A stretch of 64,000 nt of DNA from Heterohyrax brucei (taxonomy: Eukaryota; Chordata; Mammalia; Hyracoidea; Procaviidae): the NCBI GenBank assembly GCA_028571685.1, contig CM053141.1, positions 137,730,833-137,794,832 of the forward strand, read 5' to 3'. This document shows positions 11,401-21,397 of the stretch, piece by piece (positions within the stretch are counted from its first letter, which is position 1; each line of letters starts with the position of its first letter). The position numbers were made by a program, and so were the translations under genes. The notes beneath the pieces were generated by a model. It was not told where the DNA came from. It did no database searches and saw only the letters and a list, made by a program, of their open reading frames with translations.

Positions 11401-13770
11401 ATTTTTGAAGAGTCTGTGCCATTAGTAGTCATGTCAGAAATGGGTTACTATGGTTTTCCAATGTCTTTAGTCATAAGGCACAGTGGTACCAAGAGAAACC
11501 CTACAGGATCTCCTATAATCCATACATATTTTTATTTACCTCCATCATGTAACACAAATTCAATTTCCCCTTGAAAATTAGGATCAATCACACCATCCAG
11601 TACAGTAACTCTCTACTTTTGCCTGTTGATCCAACTGCATAAGGAGATAAAAGAGACCAGACAATATCCTTTAACTTCCAGTTCAATGGGGCGGGGGGGG
11701 GGGGAGTCCTCCCTTCGGGACTAAGACCTCTAGACCCACAGAGCATAGGGCCACAGGAACAGGAAGCAAACATTTTACAAGTAGGTCACCAGTGGTAACA
11801 ATGAGTAGTGCCACTTCCACCCTTTGATTCTTGGACTCATGAGCCCTGGGTATGAGAGAAACAGTACCATATACTGGAGGCTGGTTTAGAACACATACAG
11901 CCTCCTGGAGAACACTGCCCAAACCGTGTAATACATTGCTACCTAGCTGGCACTGTTATTGTGTCTTCAGAAAGCCATTCAATCTTCTATCAAACCAGCT
12001 CCTTCATGATGCTAGGGAACACGAAGAAGTCAGTGAATTCCATGAACATGGCCCCACTGCTGTACTTCATTTGCTGTACGGTAATTCCCCTGATCCAAAG
12101 TACTGCTGTATGGAATACATGACACAGGATAAGGCATTCTCTGAGTCCACAAATCATAGTTTTAGCAGAAGCACTGCATGCAGAAAAAGCAAATCCATAC
12201 CCAGAGTATATATCTATTGCAGTAAGAAAAATAATACTACTCTTTTCAGTAGGGAAGTAGTCCAACGTAATCAACCTGCCACCAGTTTGTGGGCTGATCA
12301 CCTCAAGGAATGGTGCCATCAGGGACTCAGTGTCAGTCTCTGCTGTTGGCAGACTGGACATTCAGTAATGACTGTAGCCAAGTATGCCCTGCTGAGTGGA
12401 AGTCCATGTTGCTGAGCCTACACGTAACCTCCATCCTTGCCACTGTGACCACTCTCTTCATGAGCCCACGGGGCAATGGCAGGAGTAGCTGGGAAAAGAG
12501 AATGAGTGATTTCTACAGAGCACGTCATCCTATGTACATGACAGTTAAAATCCTCTTCTGCTCAGGTAACTCTTTGGTGAGTATTCACTTGAGACATAAA
12601 TATCTTGACTTCTTTGGCCCATTCAGTGGTCTATCCACATACCTTTTCCCCATACCTCCTTGTCTCCAATTTCCCAATCATGTTCCTTCCAAGTAATTGA
12701 TTAGTCAGCCACACTATTGGCCACAGCCCATAAATCAGCATACAATCACACATCTGGCCATTTCTTGTTCCAAGAAAAGTGATCCAACTTGGGAGGATTT
12801 CCCTTCACCACTGTCCTTCAGGAGCCCTGGTAGTTCAAAAGTTAAGAGCTATGACTGCTAACCAAAAAGCTGGCAGTTCAAATCTACCAGCTGCTCCTTT
12901 GAAACCCTATGGGGCAGTTCTACTCTGTCCTACAGAATCACTATGAGTCAGAACCAGCTTGACAACAACAAATTTACTGTCCTTTAAGGAGGGCCTAAAG
13001 AGGACCTGCAGTACTAACACTGTCCACTTTCAAGTGGTACCTGTATATTGCACAAAACCATCTATAAACTTAGCACAAGTTTTCCCTTCCTCAGTCAGCT
13101 TGTCATAAGAACTCCCAGTGAGACCTTGTGTGCAAACTAGGAGATGGAAAGTAACGTAACAGCAGTGGAGACGGCGGGTGATTGGGCCGTATCATCATGC
13201 AATTTACTCGTACCTTCAGGTCCTGCTCAGGCCCTATCATCTATACACCACATCCACTTAATGTTACGGTGTTTCTGCGTGTACCTCTGTATGTCTGACT
13301 TCATGACTCTATAGGCCAGACAACACCTAGATTATTATAGACAGCTCAGGAACACGGTGATGTGGTAGCCCACGGGTAAACATTCAGTCTCTACTGAGGC
13401 CCAGTAAAAAGTCAAAAGCTGTTTGCCAAAAGGACAGTAGTTATCTACAATGGATGGAAGATTTGCTCTGAAATCCTAAGGATCTACACTGATTCACTTA
13501 ATAAGGGACTAATAAAGACTCCAAAGAGCTTTTCTGTCTGTCCGACACTTCCAGTACCACTAGATCAACAGTATCATATGGTCCAAGTGGCAAAGCCACT
13601 TGCACAGCAGCCTGAACCTGTTTGCAGAGTCTTCTTTTGTTCTGGGACCCACTGAAAACTAGCAGGTTTTTCAGTCACTTGATTAATAAGCTAGAACAGC
13701 ACACCTAAATGAGAGATATGTTGCCTCCAAAACCCAAAGAAGCCCACCAAGCTTTGTAATTCAGCTACTG
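11400..13770 (-). pseudogene. pol: ERVL pol remnant (RT end, RNase H, integrase, downstream)
   Basis: Antisense landmarks run in the expected ERVL order from right to left: RT C-terminal region near 13450-13770, RNase H near 12980-13450, integrase near 11850-12720, and the downstream end with 'gttgatccaactgcataagg' near 11620. The best surviving frame, at 11990-12361, keeps the integrase catalytic-core neighbourhood, including 'DIYSGYGFAF' and 'ASAKT'. In exogenous relatives integrase inserts viral DNA and RNase H degrades the RNA template. Here frames shift repeatedly, a SINE interrupts RNase H (12822-12976), and a run of 12 G sits at 11693-11704. The 187-codon plus-strand frame at 11852-12415 is antisense shadow. 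Confidence 0.85.
12822..12976 (+). mobile_element. AfroSINE in ERVL pol
   Basis: 'agccctggtagttcaaaagt', 'gctggcagttcaaatctacc', 'gaaaccctatggggcagttc', 'cactatgagtcagaacc', then 'gacaacaacaaat'. ERVL sequence continues on both sides ('ccactgtccttcaggag' and 'ctgtcctttaaggag'), suggesting a short duplicated target. Confidence 0.9.
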
Positions 13771-14200
13771 TTACAGTAAGACTCTGAGTTTGGATTTTTG
13801 CAATATCAGCTTTGTTACTACAAAAAAAATTAGGCTTTTTTTAGGGCACAAGTAGAAAATTTGAAGTCATTTATATGGTGTTTGAGATGTGACTCTGAAG
13901 CTCTGAGATTTTCTTTCTTTCACCTCTTTGTCTAGCAAAACTGAGACCTACCAATCAGCCTCCATATATTTCTTATTCTGATAAAATTGTAGAAAAGTAT
14001 CAAACATGTGATCACCCAGAGCTTTGCCTCTCACCAATACTTGATCTACTGGTGATGATATTTTGCATATTTCTGGTGCAACTTCACACCACAGAATAGC
14101 AATACTCTTTACCACCAGAAGCAGAGTCATCAACAATTTTTAAGACTAACTAGACTTGATTACCAATTTAGAAATTTCACTCTGCCAATTTCATTTCCCT

Positions 14201-14219
14201 GGAGTCACTCTCAGTACCA
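14201..14219 (-). promoter_or_regulatory. ERVL primer binding site (tRNA-Leu-like)
   Basis: In reverse, the LTR ends AGGACA and two bases later reads TGGTACTGAGAGTGACTCC. This resembles the tRNA-Leu 3' end complement (TGGTACC.GAGTGGG type) used by ERVL. It fixes the orientation and the LTR edge. Confidence 0.75.
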
Positions 14220-14269
14220 AATGTCCTAGGCTGGGTTCTCTAGATTGCAGCATTTTACGTATACATATA

Positions 14270-14436
14270 CCAAAAATACAAACCCATTGCCATTGAGTCA
14301 GTTCCAACTCATAGTGACCCTACAGAACAGAGTTAGAACTGCTCTACAGAGTTTTCAAGGAGTTCTTGGAGGATCTGAACCACTGACCTTTATGGTTAGC
14401 AGATGCAGCACTTAGTCACTAAGCCAGCATGGTGTC
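14270..14436 (-). mobile_element. AfroSINE in ERVL LTR
   Basis: 'acaaacccattgccattgag', 'tcagttccaactcatagtga', 'agttttcaaggagttcttgg' and 'ctgacctttatggttagcag' are the reverse of tail, core and head. Confidence 0.9.
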
Positions 14437-14486
14437 CATATACATACAAATATACATATACATGCATATACATACATACATATATG
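14437..14486. repeat. TATACATA-type simple repeat
   Basis: Alternating 'tatacatacaaata' and 'tacatatatg' units next to the SINE, likely grown from its junction. Confidence 0.7.
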
Positions 14487-14823
14487 TAGAGACAGATTTA
14501 CCCCATGGAACTGGCTTATGTGGTTGTAGACTCTGGAAAATCCCAAGTGCATGGTTCAGATGTCAGGCTAGAGGCTTCTCCTGACTCATGTAGGTACAGA
14601 AGCTGACACACCTAAGATTAGCAGGTCAGATGTCTGCTGGTTCATGGTCTGCAGAAGCTGATGAACACAAGATCAACAGGCAATTCAGCAGGCCTGTGAC
14701 TCAAGTCCTAAGAACCAGAGGTCAGATGATGACAACATAGGGTCCAGAGCACATCAAAGTCAGTGATGTTTGCCAGAATGTCCATATATATTGCATGCAG
14801 GCCACACTCCCCAGGATACTTGC

Positions 14824-15324
14824 TGTTTTAGTCAGCTAGGCTGCTCTAACAGAAATACCACAGAGTGGATGGCTTTAACAAAGAAAGATTTATTCTTACA
14901 CAGTCCGGTAGGTTGCAAGTCCATATTCAGGGTGTCGGCTCCGGGGAAAGACTTTCCCCTTGTCGGCTCTGGAGGAAAGTCCGGTATTGCATCAGTCTTT
15001 GTCCAGGGAGCGTCCTCACGCAAGAACCGCTGGTCTGAAGGACACGCTCTGCTCCCAGTGTTGCTTGCTTGATGGTAGTGAGGTTCTCAAACTGCCCTTT
15101 GTTTCTTTTTCCTTTTATTCCTTGCAAGCTAAAAGCATTAAGGGTGGGGCAAGCCATACTCCAGGGAAACTCCCCCCACAGCAGGAATTCACAGCCCCAC
15201 CCTAATCCTTTAACATACAGGTTAGCAAAACCACACAATGGAGGACAGTCCCAAGATACTGGGAACCATATCCCAGCCACGTGGCTGCACACATTTTTGG
15301 GGGGACACAATTCCAACCATGACA
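14824..15324 (-). mobile_element. 3' LTR of the MaLR-like element
   Basis: 501 bp, 'tgttttagtcagctaggctg' to 'cacaattccaaccatgaca'. Type A family. In reverse it opens 'tgtcatggttggaattgtgt'. Confidence 0.92.
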
Positions 15325-16120
15325 TCCAACCCTTTGACAACCCAAAAATCACATCACAAAACATTTAACACATTCATCTCACCATACCAAAATTATGTCC
15401 ATCCATATAACAGAAGTCTTAAATCAGTTCCAAGACCAAAATACAAAAACTCTTCTACATCTGTGAAACTTAGAAGGCATTAACAGGCAACAGGCAAGTC
15501 AATAGAACACATTACATTAGCCCTCAAAGCTTTGGAAATACTCTTACATTTTCTGAGACATTCTACACAACAGCAATGCTCTCCAGCCTCTGGGTATTGG
15601 CCACACTCTCTGGTTTCTGAGTGGAGACCTCCAGCCCCGTGCTACAACTCTGCCTTCAAGGCCCACTTGGACAGAAACTCCGTCCCATTGGCTTTAGGAG
15701 CACCCTAAGCCCAACTGAGTGGCAATTCCACCATTACAAACACAGCACGCCATAGTTCCACCCTTTCAAACCCCGGAGGTCATGGCCATACCTCTTGAGA
15801 CTGAGGCAGCTCAGCTTCTCACGCTATTTGTCTCTTCAGCTTCAGCTTCCTATGGCCGCATGGCCCGGGCCTCAGGCCCACATCTGCCCTGCCGGGCAAC
15901 TGTTCCAAAGCTCTGTAGCTCCACTGGTTTAAATGCCTGGAGGCACCCCAACCTTGCTGGAAAGCATCCTGCCCAAAGGCACTCAACTCTCTTACTCCGT
16001 GGGTCAGCAAGGCCAGCTCCACCGATTCAAGTGCCCAGAGGCACCCCGTTCCGCGAGGAAAACTCTGCGCAGGCACTGACCTCTCTTGCTCCACGGGTCG
16101 GCTCCAGCGCTGCCTCTGGT

Positions 16121-16150
16121 TCTGCTGCTGCTGCCGCTGCCGCTGCTGCC
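16121..16150. repeat. CTG/CCG trinucleotide run
   Basis: Ten consecutive triplets alternating 'ctg' and 'ccg' inside the MaLR-like internal region. The second copy of this internal region (21957-22876) has no comparable run, so it is a local expansion. Confidence 0.8.
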
Positions 16151-16259
16151 AGTCCTCTGTTGTTTCTCACCATCTGCGCCTTCTTCGTTCCTTCTGAATC
16201 TTCTATCCATTAGCAGTTTCAAAGTGGCTTCCACATTTTAGGTATTTGCTACAGCAGCA

Positions 16260-16278
16260 CCCCACTCCCACGGTACCA
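16260..16278 (-). promoter_or_regulatory. MaLR-like primer binding site (tRNA-Leu-like)
   Basis: Just inside the 5' LTR, the reverse strand reads TGGTACCGTGGGAGTGGGG, close to the tRNA-Leu 3' complement. It supports minus orientation and use of an ERVL-type primer. Confidence 0.75.
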
Positions 16279-16282
16279 ATTC

Positions 16283-16785
16283 TGTTTTAGTCAGCTAGGC
16301 TGCTCTAACAGAAATACCACAGAGTGGATGGCTTTAACAAAGAAAGATTTATTCTTACACAGTCCGGTAGGTTGCAAGTCCATATTCAGGGTGTCAGCTC
16401 CGGGGAAAGACTTTCCCCTTGTCGGCTCTGGAGGAAAGTCCGGTATTGCATCAGTCTTTGTCCAGGGAGCGTCCTCGCGCAAGAACCTCTGGTCTGAAGG
16501 ACGCGCTCTGCTCCCAGTGCTGCTTGCTTGATGGTAGCGAGGTTCTCAAATTGTCCTTTGTTTCTTTTTCCTTTCATTCCTAGCAAGCTGAAAGCATTAA
16601 GGGTGGGGCAAGCCATACTCCAGGGAAACTCCCCCCCACAGCAGGAATTCACAGCCTCACCCTAATCCTTTAACATACAGGTTAGCAAAACCACACAATG
16701 GAGGACAGTTCCAAGATACTGGGAACCATATCCCAGCCATGTGGCTGCACACATTTTTGGGGGGTACACAATTCCAACCATGACA
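16283..16785 (-). mobile_element. 5' LTR of the MaLR-like element
   Basis: 503 bp, same edges as the left LTR. Differences from its partner include several C-to-T or G-to-A changes and one extra C and one extra T. Confidence 0.92.
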
Positions 16786-16982
16786 CTTGCCTAATGGACA
16801 AATAGTGCTAATGGACTGACTGATCACATCAGATCACATCATAGAGATTATTACATTAGATTGCACAGTGGAAGACAGTTGCATCATAAAAAATAACTGC
16901 TAAATTACATCATTACATAACTAACAAATATCTCCTTATAGCTGATGAACCTGAGTTTCATGGCCCAGCCAAGATGACACAC

Positions 16983-17215
16983 AATCTTAAAGTATTATGT
17001 ATGTATAATGAAAGAAAGTAGATCAGTGGTTTCCTGTAGATAAGTGACCGATTATATAGCAGCATGAAGAAATTTTGAGAGTGACATGTATGTTCAGTAT
17101 CTTGATTGTGGTAGTAGTTTCATGGGAATATTAATATATCAAAATATTGAATTATATCCTTTAAATACAGGCAGTTTATAGTGTAACTATTATGCCTTAA
17201 TAAAGCTGATTTTTA
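16983..17215 (+). mobile_element. L1M 3' end, right of the ERVL provirus
   Basis: 'agaaagtagatcagtggttt', 'gttcagtatcttgattgtgg', ending 'ttaataaagctgatttttaa'. It continues the L1 that stops at 10179. Confidence 0.7.
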
Positions 17216-17550
17216 AAAATAAGCAATAACTGTGACAAAACGTTTCCTGTGATATGTTATTTCCACTTCTTATTGGTTTGGGAGACAAAACACATGTTCT
17301 AATGTAAATGACACCTAGTGATTCTAAGAGGTATTAAGAGAAACTTTAAAGACACAGCTCTTCTGTATTACACCTACCATGGAGCTATAGGAAGGAGACT
17401 AGTGAAATGGAGCATGAACTAATAGCAAACTGACTCATGTAGCTACACAAGCTGACAAATCCAACATTAGCACATCAAACGTTAGTCTGAGACACTATGC
17501 TGGAATTACATGACTAATTTGCTTTGTCTTCTACTTCCTTTGTACTGTAG
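17216..17550. other. Unassigned sequence with a small LTR fragment
   Basis: About 17430-17490 ('ctgactcatgtagctacaca', 'gctgacaaatccaacattag') resembles a piece of the type B LTR. The rest is unassigned. The last 30 bases form a pyrimidine-rich tract ending 'tgtactgtag', a candidate splice acceptor for the next entry. Confidence 0.4.
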
Positions 17551-17636
17551 GTGTGTACCTTTGCAGATACTCATCCCAAACCCAGCATACTATATGAATT
17601 TCATCTAGTTCCTTCTCAAGATACATGGAAAGTAAT
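17551..17636 (+). CDS. Candidate coding exon 1 of an unidentified gene
   Basis: Preceded by a strong acceptor ('cttctacttcctttgtactgtag' region) and followed by a consensus donor, AAT then 'gtgagt'. The 86-nt block is open when read from its first base, about 28 codons containing 'THPKPSILYEFHLVPSQDTW', and ends in phase 2. The next candidate exon begins in the matching phase. I do not recognise the protein. The sequence is not one of the repeats found elsewhere here. It could be a chance alignment of splice-like signals, since the proposed introns (104 and 197 nt) are short for a mammal. Call is an inference from splice sites plus phase only. Confidence 0.35.
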
Positions 17637-17740
17637 GTGAGTTATAAAATCATAATTTTCTAACATTATCTAGTTCCCCTGATTGCCACTCAACATGTGA
17701 AAAGAAAACCACAAGACCTACATCTCACACCAATTTGCAG

Positions 17741-17802
17741 CACATTTCCAAAACAGCATATCCAATATCACTCTAACACTCAGAAGAAAGAGCAGCAAGA
17801 AG
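17741..17802 (+). CDS. Candidate coding exon 2 of an unidentified gene
   Basis: Acceptor 'caccaatttgcag' and donor AAG followed by 'gtgtgagc'. The 62-nt block is closed in frame 0 but open when its first base completes the codon begun in candidate exon 1. It reads about 20 codons containing 'QHIQYHSNTQKKEQQ' and leaves one base, G. It is glutamine- and lysine-rich with no domain. The phase agreement on both sides is the main evidence. Confidence 0.33.
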
Positions 17803-17999
17803 GTGTGAGCACAACAGAAGACTGCACAGTGTGTTAGATGTGCTGAGTGAGTGAGGGGCAATGGAACAGCAAGTATATTGGGTCCTGTCTTTACACGCTA
17901 TGGAGATTCAAACTAGAATTCTCTTGGAGGCATTTTACATAGCAAAGCACCTGCTTATTTAATGCCTGTTCATTACCACTCAGCTTTTTTCTTGTACAG

Positions 18000-18166
18000 T
18001 GCATCATAACCAACCTGAAAGTCAACCTCGGAGCCTGGAGGAACACTGCACAGAAATACTGAAATCAGAAAGGATTCTTCTAAAAGAACCGAAAACACAT
18101 GGGAGCCTACCACACACGCCCTCTAAAAAGGAAAATTCACACAAAGGTTATGTTCCTTGTGATTAA
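18000..18166 (+). CDS. Candidate coding exon 3, possibly terminal
   Basis: Acceptor 'cttttttcttgtacag' is strong. The first two bases complete the codon carried from exon 2, and the frame is then open for 48 codons with three CpG-containing codons. It is charged and low in hydrophobics, containing 'SLEEHCTEILKSERILLKEP' and 'THGSLPHTPSKKENSHK'. It either splices at 18146 (AAAG then 'gttatg', a weak donor) or continues to a TAA at 18164-18166. Two ATTAAA motifs (18299 and 18306) could serve as a poly(A) signal if this is the last exon. A further block at 18525-18572 has an excellent acceptor, but its open phases do not fit a join from 18146. Confidence 0.35.
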
Positions 18167-18765
18167 GAGTCTATACAATTAACATTTTTAAGCATCTGAT
18201 TGAAAGGTAACGCTGCAGAATTTATTCAGTCTCATACCTCAAGGGAAATTCAGCAAAAGCTTTGTTACTTTTACTATGCGTGCACATTTTCCCTTTGAAT
18301 TAAAAATTAAACCTTTATACAAGTGCTTCCAAAGCATTTTATCTTTACACTGTAATGAATTTCATAAAATATCTGAAACAAATTGAAATGTTCCTTTAAA
18401 AAAAAAAAACTCAGAATTATCAAAAAACATAAAATATGAACAGATGTAAGGGTAATAAATATCTATTGTTAACCACACACCTTCCAAGTACCAACGACCT
18501 CTTCTCACTCTGTTTACCTTTCAGGAAATTACCACTATTGAAAACATTCAAGGAAATACAGTGGGATACTTGGTATATAAATACTCAAAAAGATTTACTT
18601 TTTATTTTTCACACCCTAATGGCACCTACACTGATACAATCTGAAATTATTAAGCTTTCACTGAAACACTTAACTTTTTATTTTTTAATCAGCTTATTTT
18701 ATTTTGGCAGGCTTTGGGATGTAATCTAGACAAGAATGAAAGAACAAAGGCTGTCAGGAATGCTG
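18167..18765. other. Unassigned sequence, possible 3' UTR
   Basis: AT-rich with two ATTAAA motifs and a 12-A run near 18400. It includes the splice-like block 18525-18572 ('ttctcactctgtttaccttt' then cag; donor TTG then 'gtatat'), open in phases 0 and 2. Confidence 0.35.
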
Positions 18766-18769
18766 TGGT

Positions 18770-18955
18770 CATGACAACAGTAAGGATGACTAACACTTGT
18801 TGAGCACCTACTACTGCCCAGAAAGTGATCTCATTTAATTTCCTCATTGCCAGAACGCAGCCAGCTGGCACTGTTGTTCTTACCATTTAACAGATGCTAC
18901 AGTTGAGGTGCAGCAAGATTCATAAGTGACTGAGTCATGACCAAAGCAAGACCTT
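18770..18955 (+). mobile_element. MIR SINE relic
   Basis: 'taacacttgttgagcaccta', 'tgatctcatttaatttcctc', 'accatttaacagatgctaca', 'cataagtgactgagtcatga' follow the MIR core in order. Confidence 0.75.
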
Positions 18956-19097
18956 CAACATAGAAGTACATACTGTTTTATAAGCAAATAAAACCAAATT
19001 ACAAGATGTTCAATTGAAGCATTCTAACACATTATTAATGTTTATACGGGCAATAAATCTGACTTACCTTAGTAGGACCAACTCTTATTCCTCTAAA

Positions 19098-19262
19098 ACC
19101 AATCCCAATCCACTACCGTTGAGTCAATTTCAACTCATGGTGACCCTATAGGTCAGAATAAAACAGCCCCATAGGATTTCCAAGGAGCACCTGGTGGATT
19201 CGGACTGTTGTCCTTTTGGTTAGTAGATGGAGGACTTAACTGTGCCAGCAGAGTTTCCCTTA
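19098..19262 (-). mobile_element. AfroSINE
   Basis: 'aatccactaccgttgagtca', 'tggtgaccctataggtcaga', 'ggatttccaaggagcacctg', 'ggtggattcggactgttgtc', reverse orientation, near complete. Confidence 0.9.
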
Positions 19263-19594
19263 CTCCCGTTCAGTGCATGTAAATCCTACCAACTAGGGAC
19301 CACTTATATGTTCTAACATTTTCAAAATTTTTGATAAGAGTATGTTGCTTTCCTCCCCATCCTGCTCAGCATTCCACTGTGGTTGGGAAAACACCACTTA
19401 GAACACTCGGATTTTGAAAAGGAGCAGATCTAAGAAGACCTAAACACGAAAATACCCCAACGCTGTATTTAAGAGCACACAAACCTCTTCTATAAAGTTC
19501 TGCAACTCCCAAATTATTATCTTTCTGGATGAACGTTTGCATCTGACTCCACGGCACTTGGCTTTGGCTATACATTTAATTTTATATTGCCAAT

Positions 19595-19637
19595 CCAAGT
19601 GCTGTCGAGTCGGATCCAACTCATATTGTCACTCCTC
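19595..19637 (-). mobile_element. AfroSINE tail fragment
   Basis: Only 'caagtgctgtcgagtcggat' and 'ccaactcatattgtcac', the last ~40 bp of the SINE/RTE tail. Confidence 0.7.
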
Positions 19638-19914
19638 AATATGTTTTTACTACACATAGCCAATGCACATTTTCCCATTCAGTGACAGACTTGGTTCTTT
19701 ATGATTTGGCTCTTCTCCAAATAGGATTATTTCACTGATATTTCTAAGTAACTACTAACTTTTCTGAAATAAAGTAAGATCACTGACCTAAAAAAAGAAA
19801 AACATGCACTCACTTCATATACATAGACTCATAAATTCTCCAGTTTTTAGACTCCTGCCCTGATATAATCATAAGAAGGAAGTTAGGTAATGAGAAATTT
19901 CAAAGTCAAACCTA

Positions 19915-20320
19915 GCATTGGTACACAGGAACACCACCTGACAGTCTTTCAAGTGCTTTATATACAGATTTTAAAAAAAATAAAAATAAAAAACTACTGC
20001 TGTCAAGTTGATTCCGACTCACAGTGACCCTATGGAACAGACTTGAACTGCTCCATTGAGTTTCCAGTAAGCACCTGGAGGATTCGTACTGCTGACCTCT
20101 TAGTTCACAGATGTAGCACTTAAACACTATACCATAGATTCATTCAGTTCTCAAAAATCCTATGATAGGCCCCATTAGTTTTCCTACTTTTGTTAAACAA
20201 GAAACAGAAACAGTTTACGGAAAGGTAAAGCAGTTTCTCAAAGACTATGTATACTAAGTGCAGAAACCAGAACTAGACTTAAGGGATTTGGCTTCTGAGT
20301 GCCTAGGTTTTCACTCTTCC
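19915..20320 (+). mobile_element. MIR relic split by a SINE
   Basis: Left 'ctttcaagtgctttatatac' and right 'ctatgataggccccattagt', 'gtaaagcagtttctcaaaga' and 'cagaaccagaactagactt'-like blocks flank the SINE at 19975-20137. Confidence 0.6.
19975..20137 (-). mobile_element. AfroSINE in MIR
   Basis: A-rich start, 'ctgctgtcaagttgattccg', 'actcacagtgaccctatgga', 'gtttccagtaagcacctgga', 'gtagcacttaaacactatac'. Confidence 0.9.
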
Positions 20321-20329
20321 TATAATGTT

Positions 20330-21397
20330 CTTCCTTTTCTCACTCACTAGTGCAAATATAACCTAAACCTATTGCTTGCAACCAGGTTTTATAATAATTA
20401 ACAAGTATAATGAAGTGGTCTGTGACATGCCAATTTTGTTCATCTCAAATTTAGCTTTCAATTGTCAGCACTACTCACGGTGCTCAAGTTAAGAGAATTA
20501 AGACTTCCTCTCCAAAGTGCTGCTGTTCATTTCTGTCAGGGTGATTTTGACCCACACCAGTTGCACGTATGTAGAGTAGAACTACCCCATATAGCTTTCA
20601 AGGCTGTGATCTTTCAGAAGCAGATGGTCAGGCCTGCCTTTGAAGCACCCATGGGTGGGTTCAAACTGCCAACCTTTAAGCTAGTGAGTGAGTATTGGGC
20701 TATTTGTGTCATCCAGAGATCTTCATGGCAAAAAGACACATCAATGTATCTCCTTAACAGCCTTTGTTAACTCAGATCTTATTCTTTGCAAAATTTATAT
20801 CCCTCCCAAACTCAGACACAGAAAAGGCAAAACTTCTGCAATGAATTATTTGCAAATATTTCTAAAGAAGTGTCACTTTAGAAAGAAAAAAAGCTTGCTC
20901 TTGTCAGTCCATTTGTGTTTCAGCCCACTTGGAAAGCTAATGGCCAACTTGAGTATTTGCTCTGGACAAGTTGAATTATTTCTGTGTTAAGTGCTGCACA
21001 TGGACAGATTCTCACTGAGATCTTCCTGTCACTCTATGAAAAAGTTCAAACTGATTCTTTGTGCTCCAGAAAATAAACTTTATAAGACTTGAGAACTCAT
21101 CAGGCAATGCTGTTTTGGGGAGTATATTCTGAATACTCCTTTTACTGCTGAGTTACTCTGAGAAACTCTGGCTTTGAACACGTCCCATTCATAATGTTTT
21201 TGTTGTCTGTGTTATTTTACTTCATTAAAAAGTTTTTCAGTCAAAAAAGATTTATTTCCACTGAGATTGGTTGTATCTTGGTATTCACAACATCAGTTCA
21301 ATGAATATTTTAAGTACCTGTTTGTACATAAAGTATTACATTAGGCACTATAAATAAACACAAAGATATATTGATAAATCAAACACAACATCTACCA
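20330..21397. other. Unassigned sequence
   Basis: Contains one SINE (20515-20715). An acceptor-like 'ccatttgtgtttcag' at about 20918 precedes 16 open codons and a stop, with AATAAA near 21070, but there is no upstream exon with a matching phase. Confidence 0.35.
20515..20715 (-). mobile_element. AfroSINE long variant
   Basis: 'gtagagtagaactaccccat', 'ctttcaaggctgtgatcttt', 'cagaagcagatggtcaggcc', 'ggtgggttcaaactgccaac', reverse orientation with the extra mid-segment. Confidence 0.8.

Larger units (their letters stand above)
14824..16785 (-). mobile_element. Complete MaLR-like LTR element with 5-bp TSD
   Basis: Two direct LTRs (14824-15324 and 16283-16785) flank a 958-bp internal region. The element is bracketed by CTTGC (14819-14823 and 16786-16790) and has TG...CA ends. 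The LTRs differ by about 14 substitutions and two 1-bp indels by eye, roughly 97% identity, mostly transitions. The internal region has no gag/pol domain I can see, so it is non-autonomous and probably used ERVL enzymes. The 164-codon plus-strand frame at 15719-16213 is antisense to the element and includes a CTG/CCG run. It looks fortuitous. Confidence 0.92.
10180..16982 (-). mobile_element. ERVL-class endogenous provirus, nested and decayed
   Basis: Minus-strand provirus: 5' LTR at the right (14222-16982, interrupted), a tRNA-Leu-like PBS, a remnant internal region with pol, and a 3' LTR at the left (10180-10866). The LTRs share 'aggctg(g)cttctcta' edges and 'catggc(c/t)cagccaag' near the other edge. 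The internal region keeps the right half of pol (RT C-terminus, RNase H, integrase, downstream part). Most of gag and the RT N-terminus seem lost: only about 450 bp separates the RT relic from the PBS. Flanks are L1M on both sides. No clear TSD was found. The provirus cannot encode intact proteins. Confidence 0.85.
14222..16982 (-). mobile_element. ERVL 5' LTR, split by a MaLR-like element and a SINE
   Basis: Left part 14222-14818 ('tgtcctaggctgggttctct' onward) and right part 16791-16982 (to 'catggcccagccaagatgac') join into one type B LTR once the insert at 14824-16785 and one TSD copy are removed. A SINE (14270-14436) and a TATACATA-type repeat lie in the left part. Confidence 0.85.

Noticed and set aside
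11852..12415. 187-codon open frame, the longest in the window
   Set aside because: It is on the strand opposite to ERVL pol and overlaps the integrase region; its residues show no domain. Antisense shadow.
15719..16213. 164-codon open frame with an alanine run
   Set aside because: Lies antisense within the MaLR-like internal region. The alanine run is a CTG/CCG repeat. The second copy of this region (21957-22876) does not keep the frame.
18525..18572. 48-nt block with a very good acceptor, possible fourth exon
   Set aside because: Its open phases (0 and 2) do not fit the phase left by the preceding candidate exon at 18146. Kept only as a note.
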